DNA from: Peromyscus leucopus
Lineage: Eukaryota; Chordata; Mammalia; Rodentia; Cricetidae
DNA length: 64,000 nt
Direction of reading: 5' to 3'
Assembly (NCBI RefSeq): GCF_004664715.2
Contig: NC_051063.1
Span: 113,198,829-113,262,828, forward strand
A model generated the notes under the pieces. The model worked only from the letters and a program-made list of their open reading frames with translations, was not told the DNA's origin and ran no database searches. This document shows positions 1-12,898 of this stretch, piece by piece. Numbering within the stretch: the first letter of the stretch is position 1; every line of letters starts with the position of its first letter. The translations under genes and the position numbers were made by a program.

Positions 1-372
1 ACACAGCCACACTAGAAGTCATGTTATCTTTGTGAATTTCCAAATCTTTGACCAGACTGTCCATGCCTTTTACATGTTTCTAAAGAAAAGAAACATTGCT
101 TTGATTGAAAAGTAAGTTGTCATCTAGCTAGGAACAACAACAACAACAACAAAAATGCACAGTCCTTTTCTCTAACTAGTTTAGTCATAAACAACTGAAT
201 GTCATCAGACCTTCTTTTCCAGTGGACTAATGAGGTTCTGGGACACTACATGCCTATTTCTGCCTCACTTGACACTTCATACTTCAGGTTCCAGAACTAT
301 TAACCTGCTCATTTCTACACAAGGACCCTTGATAAATCAGTGCTAGATTTAAACACTGGAAGGAGCAGAGAC

Positions 373-374
<2 letters not shown>
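1..374. other. Unassigned flank
   Basis: No gene or clear interspersed repeat is recognised. A short (AAC)n run lies near 133-151. Confidence 0.4.

Positions 375-424
<50 letters not shown>
375..424. repeat. (AC)25 microsatellite
   Basis: An uninterrupted AC dinucleotide run of 50 bp. Apparent open frames across it encode only alternating dipeptides and are not genes. Confidence 0.97.
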
Positions 425-426
<2 letters not shown>

Positions 427-519
427 CCATATAATGATTCTTTCCCAGGTTCTACAAAGGGTCTAATGTGTAGTAGCAAGTCTAGTAGAGAAGGCATTCA
501 AAATAGCTTTGCTAAGCTG

Positions 520-734
520 GGTGTGGTCAAGTATTGTACTCTCAGTGCCATGAGGGACAGAGACTGATATAGGCTCCCTGGAGCTTGATTTATATCTAGC
601 TTAGTGACAGATTCTGTAAGAGACCCTGTCTCAAAGGAATGAGGTAGAGAGTAATATATCAGGTCCTCCTCCTGAACCCCAGAGTATGTATACATATGGG
701 TGCTTATACCAGCCCACCCTTAAATAACTACACA

Positions 735-770
<36 letters not shown>
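520..770 (+). repeat. Old SINE-like segment ending in (CA)n
   Basis: The text around 605-640 ('agaccctgtctcaaa') and the following CA run (about 738-769) resemble a diverged SINE tail. The family is uncertain. Confidence 0.35.
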
Positions 771-772
<2 letters not shown>

Positions 773-789
773 TAATGACACACACTTGT

Positions 790-895
790 CACTTAGCACT
801 CAGATGGCTGAAGAAGAGGGATTGCAGATATCTTAAGGCAAGTCTGGGCTACATAATGAGTTCAAGTCTAAACACCCCTATATATCATTACCAAA
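790..895 (+). mobile_element. Diverged B1 fragment
   Basis: 'gtctgggctacataatgagttc' type text resembles the middle of a B1 SINE in plus orientation. Both ends are lost. Confidence 0.4.
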
Positions 896-1063
896 TATAA
901 AAAGTAAAACAAATAACACCCTATACACACAATAAAATAAATAAAGGAGAAGCTCTTGGTCTATTACTAACTATTTTCCTAAGCACCGAACATACTGCCC
1001 AGCACATAGTAAGCAATTTTTTTGTCCTTTTGTTTTATTTTTGAGTGATGTGTGCTCACCTGC

Positions 1064-1112
1064 TCATGCACACACACATGTGCGCACACACATGTGCACA
1101 CACACACACACA
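1064..1112. repeat. Interrupted (CA)n microsatellite
   Basis: CA repeats interrupted by TG steps (CATGTG, TGCGCA), giving an alternating purine/pyrimidine stretch. Confidence 0.85.
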
Positions 1113-1234
1113 TAAAGAAATAAAAGAAATAAGTAAATTTTCATAGTGATAAGTCAGTAGAGCTCCAGAGACAGGCATTCCTTTTAGATTTTGGCACTAG
1201 ATTGGAAATGGTACTCTTTATATGGATGCTTATT

Positions 1235-1290
1235 TAATGAAGAAGAAAAGGAGGAGGAAAAGGAGGAGAGGGAAGAGGAGGAGGGTGACA
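1235..1290. repeat. Purine-rich (GGA/GAA) tract
   Basis: Nearly pure A/G strand made of GGA and GAA triplets. It is a low-complexity tract. Confidence 0.8.
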
Positions 1291-3049
1291 ATGATTGGAA
1301 CTACTGGGTAGAGATAATAATAACTTCATTTTCCTTCTGAAAGAGAACCAATGAGGCTAAACCAATATAAGAGGACATTAAAACTGAGTCAAACAGATCA
1401 CTACAGGGTACTCAATGGGGGAACAAACAAGAAATTCCTTCCCACCCCACACACTATTGTCTGTATTCTGGATCAAGATATAACTAACAACTGAAAGAAC
1501 TTCTGGGTCATATAAAGTCCCAGAGTCCTTCAGACCTTTCTGGTGTCACCATGGTTCATGGCTTTACATTGGCATTCAACACAATATGGCAATACTATCA
1601 CTCCCAAATGACAATGTTGGGGACTGAAAACTATGAATCCCTTTGAACTAATATAACCATAACTGTTCCTCTAGTGGTTCGGGCAGGTATCATCACTCAA
1701 AGGCCCATTGGCATGTGCAGGAAAGACATGCGCTATACTCATTCATTTTCATCTCAAGGATCAGAATCAATCTGCATAGAATAAGTCAGTGTGCATCCAT
1801 CACAGTTCTGTAATGGTGTGCACAGTATGCAGCCAGACTGAGGGTTTCCTGGACAGGCACTATTAAGGTGTTATAAATCATCATAGAATTCTAAATCTGC
1901 TATGTAGAGATTTTTCAAATGAGCTGTTTCTTCTTATAAAAAAAGGCCATGGGATATCCGTTTTCATAAGCTCAGTATGTCATTTCTTAGTAGATAAGTA
2001 GCCTATGTTGCATAGTCAATGTTACTTTCCCTCAAAGAGACTTAAGATCACAGCAAACTTTTGTCAAAAGCCTACCAAAACTATATTGAAATCATTATTT
2101 CACTTTAGTATGTGGAAACTAATTTTCATTTTCAGCCCTCTCCTTTTCACCAAGGTTTTTTTTTTTTTTTCTCTCTCTCTTCAAACAGGACATTTGGCTT
2201 TCTGTATCTGAAGACAGACCACTTAAACAGATAAATACACTCAACAAGACCTCTGTACTATGAGACAGACCCACTAATTAACAATAATCCAATTTGATCA
2301 TTTGTAATTGGACAGATGTAATAACCATGAGACGACATGAAATTCTGGTGAAACAGGAATTAGCAATGTTTGAGCACACATCCTACTTATCATTGTGATT
2401 TAACTTGGGCAGAAGACGAACTTGGTAAGGCCTGATGAGATATATCTTATTGAACTCTCTGTGACCTGGCATTGACTCTGTATAACAAGCCATAGTCTTA
2501 AAGCAAGAGTTCAAAACTAATATCCTGGCCTGGTTTGTTTAATAAAAATAAACAGCACAGATGAATCACTAAATAAATTGAAGTGTACTAGAATACTATG
2601 CAGAATTTTTTCCAGATAAAATTTCTTTCAGGCACTCTATCCATATGAGAAATGAAAATATTAATTACAAAAGAGCTAAGTGCTTGCTGCAAGAGAACTG
2701 GGAAGCAGAAAAAGCCAACCAACAGTTAAGTAGGGAAAGAATCTCAGACTGTAATAAAACCATAGGTCTTCCCAAGAAGACATAATATAAAATAAATGGA
2801 AATTCACAGAAACTTCAATGTGAGTATAAGAGAGGTAAAAGACATGGAGAGGCTGCCTGTACCTCGTAACAATCAAACGACAATGTTTAAAAATGTAAAA
2901 ATTACTGTTTAAAGCAATATTTATAAAAATTATTGTACATGTGCATGATACCAATGCCCTGAAATTGATCAACATAGAACAAAGTTCTGTCAAGTACAAG
3001 CAAGCTTGTGTAAAAAATCTCTAAAATCTATTTGCCTTGAATCATTACA
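1291..3049. other. Unassigned region
   Basis: No supported gene. Open frames are short and lack recognisable domains. A T-rich run followed by CT repeats lies at 2156-2181. Old repeats too diverged to name are likely. Confidence 0.4.
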
Positions 3050-3640
3050 ATTCCGCATCAGTCCATCAGTTGGTGCTGCTACCAGCCTTGGCCAGAGAAG
3101 CTTCCTACTGGGGAAGGTAGCAGTTGATGCAGAGGTTTATACCTGTTCAAAGCCCCAAGAATAAGTAACTCAGAGTCCTCTGGGATCTATATAAATCACT
3201 GCCCCTGCCCCCGTCAAGTCTCAGGGAACATTGCAAAAGGGACAGGAGGGACAGGAGGAGCTGGAGGAGTGCAGTGACATTCTGTCCTCTGGTCACTACA
3301 TGGGTGTTACACACAGGGACTCACACATACTTGACCCGCACGAGATCAAGCCAACTGAAATGCCAGCATGGGAGGGAGTGGTTTCCTGAGTCAGGAAGCT
3401 GTTTTATATAGAAGAAGCCGTCCCCCCCACCCCCGCCAAGAAGCTATTGGTTATTGATGGTTGTTGTGGGTAGGGGTGTCTCCTTTCTTTACCAGTGTGG
3501 TCATTGGTAGGTTCCCCTTTCCCCAGTGGATGATCACATACGCAACCACATATGGGCAGCACTAATTGAACTGAGAGGTTTAAAAATTAAATAAATAAAA
3601 ATTTATAAAAGGAGGACATGAACTTGGTAGGGAGATGTGA
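3050..3640 (+). mobile_element. L1 3' UTR, old rodent type
   Basis: Phrases such as 'gagatcaagccaactgaaatgccagcatggg' (split here by eye) and 'aagaagctattggttattgatgg' follow the order found in rodent L1 3' UTRs. The segment ends in an A-rich stretch near 3580-3610. No ORF2 coding remains upstream. Confidence 0.55.
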
Positions 3641-3739
3641 TGAAAACTCCTGGAGGCCTTCATAGAAGGAAGTGAGGGGTGGTTATAATTAAGATACATA
3701 GTATACACGTATGTAGTTTTTAAAATGTAAAAACTGAGA

Positions 3740-4190
3740 AAATTTCTGAGCCATTAAATCATCACTCCAAAGTCTTCTTCCTATTCCTAGCTGCTGGCAA
3801 CCACTATTCTATTTTCTGTTTCTGTGAATTAAACTCCTCATATATTCCTTACACTTGATGTGCATGCGGTATTTCTCCTTCTGTAACTGGCTCATTCCAT
3901 TCTGTAGAATGTCCTTGAGTCACCTATGTTAAAAATAGGATTTTCTTCTGCTTTATGGTTAAATATTATTCCTCTTGTATGTGCATTCGTGCATGCGTTA
4001 TGATGGAATATGGTAGACAGTTTAGATGTATAGGGTGGATAGAGATAAATATTAATACATAGGCAAATAGATATAAACAGAGATACATAGTTACATAGAC
4101 AAATACTATACATCTACTGATTGACATTGGAGTAGTTTCTAGGCTGTTGGATCTAATTCTCAATATACACAATTACAACTACAACTTCCA
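3740..4190 (-). mobile_element. Ancient L1M 3' ORF2 fragment, antisense
   Basis: The text 'ggcaaccactattctatttt' followed by 'catgcggtatttctccttctg' matches, in order, the antisense 3' end of ORF2 in old mammalian L1M elements. A GATA/TACA-like simple stretch (about 4020-4105) interrupts it. Confidence 0.6.
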
Positions 4191-4194
4191 GAAT

Positions 4195-4415
4195 GATAAT
4201 ATTGGAGGTGAAATTTTAAAGGGGTGGGACATAGTTAGAGGTGGAGTGGGCGTTATCCACCCTGTGCTGTGATATGCTGTCTTATCATGGGCTCAAAGAT
4301 ATGGGGTCAAATGAATATGGACTGGAACTTCCCAAACTGCTAGCCAAAATAAACCATTTCCCTTTGTTGATTAATTATCTCAGGTATTTATTATAACGAA
4401 AGTTGAGCAGCATCC
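4195..4415 (+). mobile_element. MaLR-type LTR fragment (probable)
   Basis: 'gccaaaataaaccatttccct' followed by 'atctcaggtatttattat' resembles the R/U5 end of MaLR LTRs, where an AATAAA-containing stretch precedes the 3' end. The 5' part is eroded. Confidence 0.4.
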
Positions 4416-5759
4416 CGAGACATCCCTCTCCCCCACTTGAAGCAGAGTTCCTGGATTTCTTAAGTTGTCACAAACAGAATGAGGGAGCGAACTAGAAGCT
4501 GGAGCCAAGCTTTCCTTAAAGTAATTTTACAAGCTTTTAGTATTTCCAGAGGTATTATTTGTAATGGATGGTCTCTGAATCTACTGAAATGCTTTATAAA
4601 ATCCTTCTGGGTTAAAAATAAGGCAGACCCTGACTTGTCAGAGGTAATTCATCTGTGGATTGGCCTAAAGGCAGAGGCATGGATTAGTAGAGATGACAGC
4701 CCCTCCTCCAGCTAAATAAGTTCCTCTCCTCGGAGATGTAACAGTTTAACAAAATTAGACCCAATTGGCCTTGCTGTGGCCACTGTTTTTCAAATTTACA
4801 TTTAATTAATCATAACCTTGGTGGTTCCACATGATTTTTGCTTTTGGGTGTATTCATTTGATTTAATATGTATTTAGTGAGTGCCTATTTCATACTGTGT
4901 GATATGAAATGATAGACAGAAAAAAATTCTAGTGAGAGTAGGTATTAAATACACAAATGCACACAGGAATGAAATGACATATACAGAGACAAGATGTGGG
5001 GGTCTCCCCTGCTATTGAACTTGCCCCAGTAAGGTGAATTTTATATGTGGGCAAATTTGTCTTTACTACCTCACTGCAAGCTACTGAAGAACCAGGGTCA
5101 TACTTTGTTTTTATACTTAGAATCTCCTTTCCACTTTCTCCCTATAATATAATTTTCATCTATTAGTAAAGCCTGTCATTTAACTGTACTTAGAAAACAC
5201 TGTATTTCCATTCAGGACATATGCTGTTATTCTGATGCTGCCACCAAGTAGCTGTATTATCATTATTACAAATTTCAGTTTTCATTACGACATCATACCA
5301 AGTTGTAAATAGCAGAGATACCTGACAATGATACTCTGTCAACATGTTTAAGCTTAATCATTGTTTTCATTATGACTTAAGAAATGTGGATTCAACTTTG
5401 CAAGGTGGTTAAAATTTTTGTCTGCTATCGTCAATTTTCATTCTTTCAATAAAGTTTGCCACACAGTCTACTATGACATGGTGAATGACTGTCCTCCACA
5501 ATCATCATCATATCCTATTTCAATCATCTATTCAAAGGTAGTGATGAGGGCCTGCTCATCTTCCCTGACAGATTTCAATTGTGTCTACGTTCAGGTTGAA
5601 AAAAATTTCATTCAGCTATAGATATTTGACTTCTGATGGCATTTTCTTCTAACACCTGTATGCAGTTTTGTGCACTGTGACAAAGATTTGTACAACATTT
5701 ATGCACTTATGTTTTCTCATTCATTATTGATGAGACAGGAACTCGAGATACAGACTTCT
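4416..5759. other. Unassigned region
   Basis: AT-rich sequence with no supported gene or clear repeat. 'gtgagtgcctatttcatactg' near 4877 may be an ancient L2/MIR scrap. Confidence 0.35.
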
Positions 5760-5955
5760 AGGTTCACTCCCAAGTCTGATCATATCAGATCATAAATCTG
5801 AGCAAGTCATATAAACTCCATGAATTTCAGTTTCTTAATCTATAAAAGAAGAAATTTCTTACTTCATATAAGGAATCATATAAGGATAACATGAGTCAAT
5901 TTCTGGAGAGTATTTAACATAATATCTGGTACATCATAATGCTCGATAATCTACT
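5760..5955 (+). repeat. MIR-like ancient SINE
   Basis: The order 'gagcaagtcatataaactcc', 'cagtttcttaatctataaaa', a GGATAACATGAG-type stretch and 'atctggtacatcataatgctc' follows the MIR core and tail consensus. Confidence 0.5.
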
Positions 5956-6424
5956 ATCTGTCTGTCTAAGTACCTACCTATCAACTTACACACCAGTTTC
6001 AAAACCCCTCTCCATTCTACTTGTAAGGTCTATAGAATGCTATTTAAAAGTTCTGCAATGTTCATGAATAGATCATCAGTAAAGGTCAGCCAAATTCAAC
6101 TGAATATCAGTGTTCTATATTGGTCCCAAATTTGTCTTCCCAACTTCTATTTTGAGGAAGGTGTTGCCCTGGGACAAGTGATAAGTAACAAAATCACTAA
6201 GAACATATCTGTTGTTTATTGAACACCTAGAGCCTCGGGCATAGCATTTGTTTGATCCTGATAACTTTATATTATGGAAAAGATTCTAGTTTATAATCTG
6301 AAAATGTACAGAATGGTTCTATAATTCTCTCATGACTCAGCATTAATGAGGACTAGAACCTCAATAAAGCCTAGATTCAGACTGTGTACCTGAGTCATGC
6401 AATGAAACTAGTGTAAAACATCCA
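5956..6424. other. Unassigned region
   Basis: No supported gene. The sequence is AT-rich and of intermediate complexity. Confidence 0.35.
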
Positions 6425-8870
6425 AGAGGGTTAATATCCAAAGTATATAAAGAACTAAAAGAAAAAAAAACTAGTATACAAGAAAACAAATAACCCAATT
6501 TAAAAACAGGGTACATATCTAAACAGAATTCTCAAATGAGGAAATTCAAATGGCTGAGAAACAAAGAAATATTAACTATCCTTAGTCATTACAGAAATGA
6601 AAATCAAAACTACTTTGATGTTTGAATCTTATACCCATCTAAATGGCTAAGATTAATAAAAAATGACAGCTCATTCTAGAAAGAATTTGAAACAAGGTGA
6701 ACACTCATCCATTGCTGGGGCTACAAACTTTTACCGCCGCTATTGAAATCAGTATAGCAGTACTGCAGGAAGATGGAAATCAATCTCCCTCAAGATCCAG
6801 TTACACCACTCTTGGGCATATACCCAAAGCACATTTCATTCTATTAGAGAGATATTTGATCATCTATGTTCATTGCTTCTTTTTTCATAACAGCCAGAAA
6901 ATGGAAACAATCTAGATGTCCCTCAACAGATTAATAGATAAAGCCAATGTGGAACATTTACACAATGGAATATTACTCACCAATTTAAAAAAGATGAAAT
7001 CATGAAATTTGCAGGTAAATGAATGGAACTAGAAAAAAAATCATCCTGAGTGAGTTAACCCAGACCAAGAAAGACCAATATGGTTATGTATTTGCTTATA
7101 TGTGTATATTAGTTGTTAAGTCAATAATAACCAAACTACAAGCTGTAGAACCACAAAGGTTAAATATAAGATAAGGGACTGGGGGGCTGGGCTTGGGGAG
7201 CAGACAGCTCTCCCTGGAAAAGGGAAATAGAACAGACAATTATGGATGAAGGGGCAGGAGGATCAAGTGGGGAGAGGGAGGGAAGATGGGGATGAAGGAA
7301 TTAATGTGGGAAGAGATAGCTAAAATTAAAGGCCATTGGGGGCAGTATAGAAACCTAACAGAGTAGAAGCTTCCTAAAATATTTGTGTTCCTGAATATAT
7401 TTTAGGAAGGTAATCCAAATGAAATCACCAAATAATCCAGTAGACAGAATCCCAACTGGTCATCTCTTTTTACTAAATGAATCTTCCAGTACTAGGAATG
7501 GGTTACATCTAATTAAGTTGTTGGCAAAAGGGGTCACATGGGAATCCTCAAACAAATCGGGCTGTTGCTAAGACTCTAGGTTGCTTTCCCCAAACTGATG
7601 CCAAGGCCCCATTATTGAAGACAACATCTACACAACTCATTGAACATAAAGAAGTCAAGCTGGTGTTGAAATAGAGCCTTCACCCCTACATTCTAGAGTC
7701 TTTAGTACAGGAAGGTACTCTGCATTCTACCTAAAGAGAAAGGTAAACACTTAACCAGCCAGAAATCATTTGATCTACAAAGGTGTTCTGCCTGAAATAA
7801 TTCGAGTGCAATGATGGTACAAAACTTGAAAGGAGTAACCAACTAACATCTGAATTGACTTAAGGCCCAATTCCATGAGATGGAATCCATACCTGATACT
7901 GCACGGATGACCCAAAACCTGAAAGTAGATAGCCCAGGGACCTAGGATAAAGCAAAATACTATTGTTCTACTAAAAGAACATAGCAATAAAATGACTCCT
8001 CACGTCATTGTATTATACTCTTCTATCAGTGTCTTGCTCAGCCATCAGCAGAGAAGCTTCCTCCTGCAGCAGATGGGAACAAATGGCAGAGACCCACAGC
8101 CAGGCTATGCAGAAAGTGAGAGACCTTGGAACACTCATTCCTAAATAGGATGTCTCCATCAAATCACTCCCCTCAGTGTTCAGGGAACTCTGCAGATGAG
8201 GAGGGGAAAAGAGTAAAACAACCAGAGGAGAGGGAGGACACCAAAAAAACAAGGCCATCTAAATCAACAAGATTGACACACATATGATCTCATAGAGACT
8301 AAGGCAGCTTGCATAAGGCCTGCATGGATCTGCACCAGATGGGGTCCTAGAGCTGAAAGGAGAAGTGGACACATGTCCCCATTCCTAAAAGAGAAATAAT
8401 CTCAATTGATAATCACTTGCAAAAGAAAATTTAGTTTTCTGTAAGGGAGTGTCACTGGGGAAACACTACACTTTAGGGTAGGCTACATGCCCAGCAGTAG
8501 ATGTCCAATAGAAAACAACCTAATGGTATCTTTGGAGGTTCCTTACCTTATAATGTCATAATTTCATGTCTAGGATTTTTTTTAACATTTAAAAAATATT
8601 TTTTCCCAAACAGTTCAAGCTAATCAACTGTCTTACTTGGAGCCTGGGGCCTATGAAGGGACACTTTGTTCAGCCTGGGTAAAGGGAGGAGAGGACTGAA
8701 CCTGCCTCAACTGAATCTACCAGGCTGAGCTGAATCCCCAGGGGAGTCCTTGCCCTGGAGGAGATGGGAATGGGGGTGGGCTGGGGTGAGGGTGGGGGGG
8801 CAGGAGGAGGGAGGACAGGGGAATCTGTGGCTGATGTGTAAAATTAAATTAAATTATAAAATTAAAAAAA
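6425..8870 (+). mobile_element. 5'-truncated L1: ORF2 end plus 3' UTR
   Basis: From 6425 to about 7130 the text follows the C-terminal part of rodent L1 ORF2, with landmarks such as 'aatggctgagaaacaaagaa', 'atacccaaagcacattt' and 'ggaatattactca'. Stops and indels break the frame. A long 3' UTR follows and contains the usual blocks: 'gtagaagcttcctaaaatat', a CTGCAGATGAGG-type block, and a G-rich stretch at 8765-8820. It ends in an A-rich tail at about 8838-8872. It is 5'-truncated and non-coding. Internal rearrangements or multiple copies within the 3' UTR cannot be excluded. Confidence 0.7.
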
Positions 8871-8872
8871 TA

Positions 8873-9238
8873 TTTATTTTCTTTAATGTAGATTATCTCT
8901 CCTTTTACCCTACAGGTCCTTTGGGCATACATTATGACTTTCAGTTTAGTATCTTTATGGGCTTTTTGAGTATATAAACAAGTGGGTCTTTGCATGTTTT
9001 TTGCCTTCTTCTTGGGCTCTTCCTTCTGTTTGTTTTGTACTAGTCCGATGTTAGTTTTTGTTTTGTTTCAGTTTATCACTTAGAAGCCTGTTTGTTTTCA
9101 AATGAGAGACAGAAAGGGGGTGGATTCAGATGGGATGGGAGGTGGGGGGGAACTAGGAGGAGAAGAGAGAGGAGGAGAAACTGTAATCAGGATATATTAT
9201 ATGAGACAACACTACATTTCAATAAAATAAAGAAAATA
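8873..9238 (+). mobile_element. Second L1 3' UTR, directly downstream
   Basis: 'gtcctttgggcatacattatgac', 'gcatgttttttgccttctt', 'agaagcctgtttgttttcaaatgagagacagaaag' and 'caggatatattatatgaga' (each only in part here) are the ordered blocks of another rodent L1 3' end. It ends in 'ttcaataaaataaag'. It lies head-to-tail with the preceding L1. Confidence 0.7.
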
Positions 9239-9844
9239 GCATCTCACTTTTTACAATATGTTACCTCAAAAATACTTCCAGATCCTTGACCCTTCTTAAT
9301 CCTTCTAAAAGCTTTACACTGCACAGGGGGAAATCTCAGCTTTACTGTCATGAACTAAGGTATGTAAGATCACTGTTAGTGAGTGACATTGTCAGACTCA
9401 AACTTTAAACCTCAGTGATCATTCCAAAACCTGTCCACCTTTCTGCCCAGCTTCCCCATGCAGCACACTCCCTAGGGATAGAAGTATGATACCCTGTCAC
9501 TCTCTCTGCACTGGACTCGTACGAGATGGAAAATACATTTAGTAAACCTAGAACTTAAGATTTTAAGTTCAGCATCAGCGCAAAATTTGCATTTCCTTCT
9601 CTGTTCCTATTTGCAGTTCCTAAGGAAAGGACTCGTCAGGACTTTGGGTCTAGTGGAAATGCTTTCCCTAAACTTGAAAGGCCTAAATTAAAATCAAGTT
9701 TTTGCCTTAATTATATTTTTGAATATAAGCATGGGAACTTCTGCAGTTTCCAGCAAACTCAAGAAAGAGGTTTGAGTTTATGTAAACCCCTTTTGTCTAG
9801 ATGTATATCAGTCACAGCAGCTGTGACTCCCATTTGCTGGTCCC
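9239..9844. other. Unassigned region
   Basis: No supported gene. A diverged MIR-like stretch may lie near 9340-9420. Confidence 0.35.
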
Positions 9845-10160
9845 TGTCTTAGTCACTTTTCTGTTGCTGATAAAACACCGAGACCAAGTCATCTCATAGA
9901 AGAAAGAGACTATTTGGCCCTATGGTGTCAGAGGGTGAAGAGTCAGTCATGGTAGAAAGAAGTGTCACCTGGCACCTGACAGCAGGCAGCAGCCAGGAGT
10001 AGGAAGGAGAGGAAGGAACCGGAAATGGTGAGAGCTTCAAAGCTATCAAAGCCCACCTCCAGTGACACACTTCCTCCCACAAGGTCACACCTCCTAAACC
10101 TTCTCCTGATAGTGCCTCCCACTGAGGACCAAGTATTCACCAAAATTCAAACCTCCATGG
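9845..10160 (-). mobile_element. ORR1-type MaLR solo LTR
   Basis: It starts 'TGTCTTAGTCAC..TTCTGTTGCTG' and runs through 'aaagcccacctccagtgacac' and 'aaggtcacacctcctaa' to 'attcaaacctcca'. This order is the reverse complement of an ORR1-type rodent MaLR LTR. No internal region is seen on either side, so it looks like a solo LTR. Confidence 0.65.
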
Positions 10161-10227
10161 TCACATACTATGCGGGTATCAGAGATTAGAAAAGCAAACC
10201 TAATTATTCCAACAGTTCTCAATAATC

Positions 10228-10350
10228 AATGTTATTATTCTTGTTCCTTGATGACAAAAATGAGTGTTCAGAGAAGGTAGCCACCTGTTCAGGGTCATAT
10301 AGCTATTAAACTGCAATGAGGGAGGCTCACTCAAATCCCACTTCCAATTA
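10228..10350. repeat. MIR/L2-like ancient fragment
   Basis: 'tgacaaaaatgagtgttcagag' and 'ccacctgttcagggtcatatagctatta' resemble the 'aaactgaggctcagagag..caaggtcacacagc' block common in ancient mammalian repeats. Heavily diverged. Confidence 0.4.
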
Positions 10351-11360
10351 TCCCTGCTGAACCAATTCCTCTTCTCTCTCTGCTCTCCTCTCTCTCTTCC
10401 TTGCTTCCCTACTCCCTCCCTTCCTGTTTGTACAATGTAAGTCCTTTAAATGTCAATCTCTGAGTCAAACTATGGAAGCTTTGGGAAGAAAGTCAAACTC
10501 TAATTATACAAAGCCACTGCTGATGAGAACACCAAGCAGAAATGAGTTATTAGTTACTTCGGGGTGGAGGTTTTCTATGGCATTTGACAGTGAGTACTCA
10601 TTTAGGCCTGCTGGGCTAAATGAAATGTGGTATTGTTCACCAAGTGCCAAGATGCCCACTGTGAGACCTTCCAAAGAAATCATCTGTATTCTAGATCTCA
10701 CTCAAACCAAGGGAAACAGCTATGAATTGTAAATTACCTGTGGCCTGAGTTCTCAGAATTGGGTTGATCCCCAGAGTTCATCCCTAGATGCTCCAATTGG
10801 AGCTCAGGAACTCGCAGTCAAATTACATTTGAGAAGATTCACCTGGTGCAAATTTATTAGCATACAATCAACAGTGAAGTATTTTCTGGAGAAGGTCATT
10901 TATTTTGTCCTTGGAACACCTTATTTTAATATATGCAAATACTAATTATCACTATGATTTTCTAAATAATCATTGGCTATACAATTTCTCGATTGCAGCT
11001 TTCTATGAAGTAGGTAATGTGTGGGAAGCTGAGGGTGGTCTGATGTGCTAGGTAGCCTGTTTTTTACTTTCTTCAGCTAGGCAGACAAAATGTCAAAAAC
11101 AGCACCTGGCATAAATGACCACTCCTCCTAAAAGATCTTGTTACAACTATCTTGATACAATATTCATGTCCTCCAATGACAAGGATATTGTACTGGAAGA
11201 GATATGAGTTCTTTCACCTTCAAAAGCCCCCAGACTACTGAATATGGACATCAATTTTACCCGAATAGGAAAATAAATGCATTAAGAACAATAACAATGG
11301 CATATATCCTCCCAGGAGGGAGTATTTAGTTGGGAGTCTTACTTTAGAGTTGTAATGAAG
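10351..11360. other. Unassigned region with a CT-rich tract
   Basis: A polypyrimidine tract occupies about 10370-10430. The rest shows no supported gene; opposed open frames at 10472-10732 have no recognisable domain. Confidence 0.35.
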
Positions 11361-11578
11361 ATTTTTTCAAAAAAAATATTATTTTATGTGTATGGATATT
11401 TTGCCTGCATGTATGTCTATGTAACACATGCATTTCTGAAGCTGGAAGAGGGCATATAATCCCCCTGGAACTGGAGTTACAGATGATTGTGAGATGCCAT
11501 GTGGGTGCTGGGAATCACACCTGGACCCTCTGGAAGAACCATCAGTCCTCTTAACTACAGAGCCATCTCTCCATCCCC
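11361..11578 (-). mobile_element. B2 SINE, minus strand
   Basis: 'gagatgccatgtgggtgctgg', 'accctctggaagaaccatcag' and 'agagccatctctccat' are reverse-complement B2 landmarks running from the tail to the tRNA-derived head. It is a near full-length but diverged copy. Confidence 0.8.
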
Positions 11579-12885
11579 ATGTTTTCTGCCTTCTTGATGA
11601 ATCTCAATAGAACCCAGGTGAGTAGAGGTGCAAGTGTTTCACACACATATTTGCACATCTGACTACCATTTACATGGACTTGCATTCTCGCTCATCTTTC
11701 AGAAACCTCCATGCTCTTCTTTAGCCACTGTGTTTTTGCTGCTCATGTGCCAGCCCTTGTTACTTTACACAAAATTCTACACAGAAAGAAAGCACTAATG
11801 CGTCTCTACAACTCTGGTCCAAGGGGAAGCCTTCTGAGAGTCATGGAGTGTTTCTGGAAGTTAAATTGTGCTGTTAAACATCCGTGTGTTCAAGGTTTTC
11901 TCAAATAGTGAAAACAACTTGCTTTCACCTTAAGTTAGTCTCACTGTAACGTAAAGGCTCTCATGATTTAGGGCTGTGCCAACCAGTTTGGTCCACAGTG
12001 CACTTGGCATTCAATACACAATTTCTTTCTGTGATATTGCTGATATCTACTGGAAAAGTGCTACCCCTTTTAAAATACAACCTAAATTAATCACTTCTAG
12101 TTGTTAATAACTTTGACAGCTACATTTTACCTTTTAGGTACAGAAATGTAAAAAAGAAAGAAAAAAGGTAATTACACCTTTTTTCTTAAAGCGGAACTTC
12201 CTCACTAAGAATAAGGAAACCCACACCAAAGCATAAATCTCAAAAAAAAAAAAAAAAAAAAAGCTTAGCCTTTGAACAACAGAAATAAAAACTAGCCCTG
12301 GTGATGATACTGGTACTAATTATCTTAATATTGAAGTACTTAGTTTTACATTTCAGTTCTCTTACTTCGGAGTACAGAATGTGTGGATATTTAGTACATA
12401 CAATATCATATATTCTGGGAATTAATTTATCCAAGATATGAGATTCTAGATCAACTATTTAAGGAGTCCATGTGCTGGAGGAAATTATAATAATGAATAC
12501 AATACCATTTTTAAGAACATAAGCTGCTTTACGAAATGGAACTGAGTTGCATGTATGAGTATATGTACGTTGGGGCTTGCAGGCAAGAAAAAGTGGTAAC
12601 TGTATAGCCTAAGCTGTAGTGCCTGCCTACAGAGGTGACATATCCACATGCTTTGGAGGCTAAGAATATCTTTGCAATGTTAAATATTAAACATGGTTTC
12701 TCAGAACAATAAACTGGATTCTTCAGTGGAGAGACAGTTAAAATGTGAGACGGATAAAGGAGGTTACCAACATCACTGTGCATTTTACTAATGCTGCTTC
12801 ACACGTGTTAATTTGCCTCTGTTACTCACTGGAAGGCACACGAGTGTATTTTTCAGATAAGTGACATCTGCCATAGGTTTCTCAG
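11579..12885. other. Unassigned region with a 21-bp A run
   Basis: No supported gene. A pure A run lies at about 12242-12262, possibly the tail of an unrecognised plus-strand retro-insertion. Confidence 0.35.
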
Positions 12886-12898
12886 AAAACTATTAGCT

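Noticed and set aside
315..567. Frames on both strands across the (AC)n run
   Set aside because: Their open state comes from the dinucleotide repeat, which has no stop codons in any frame.
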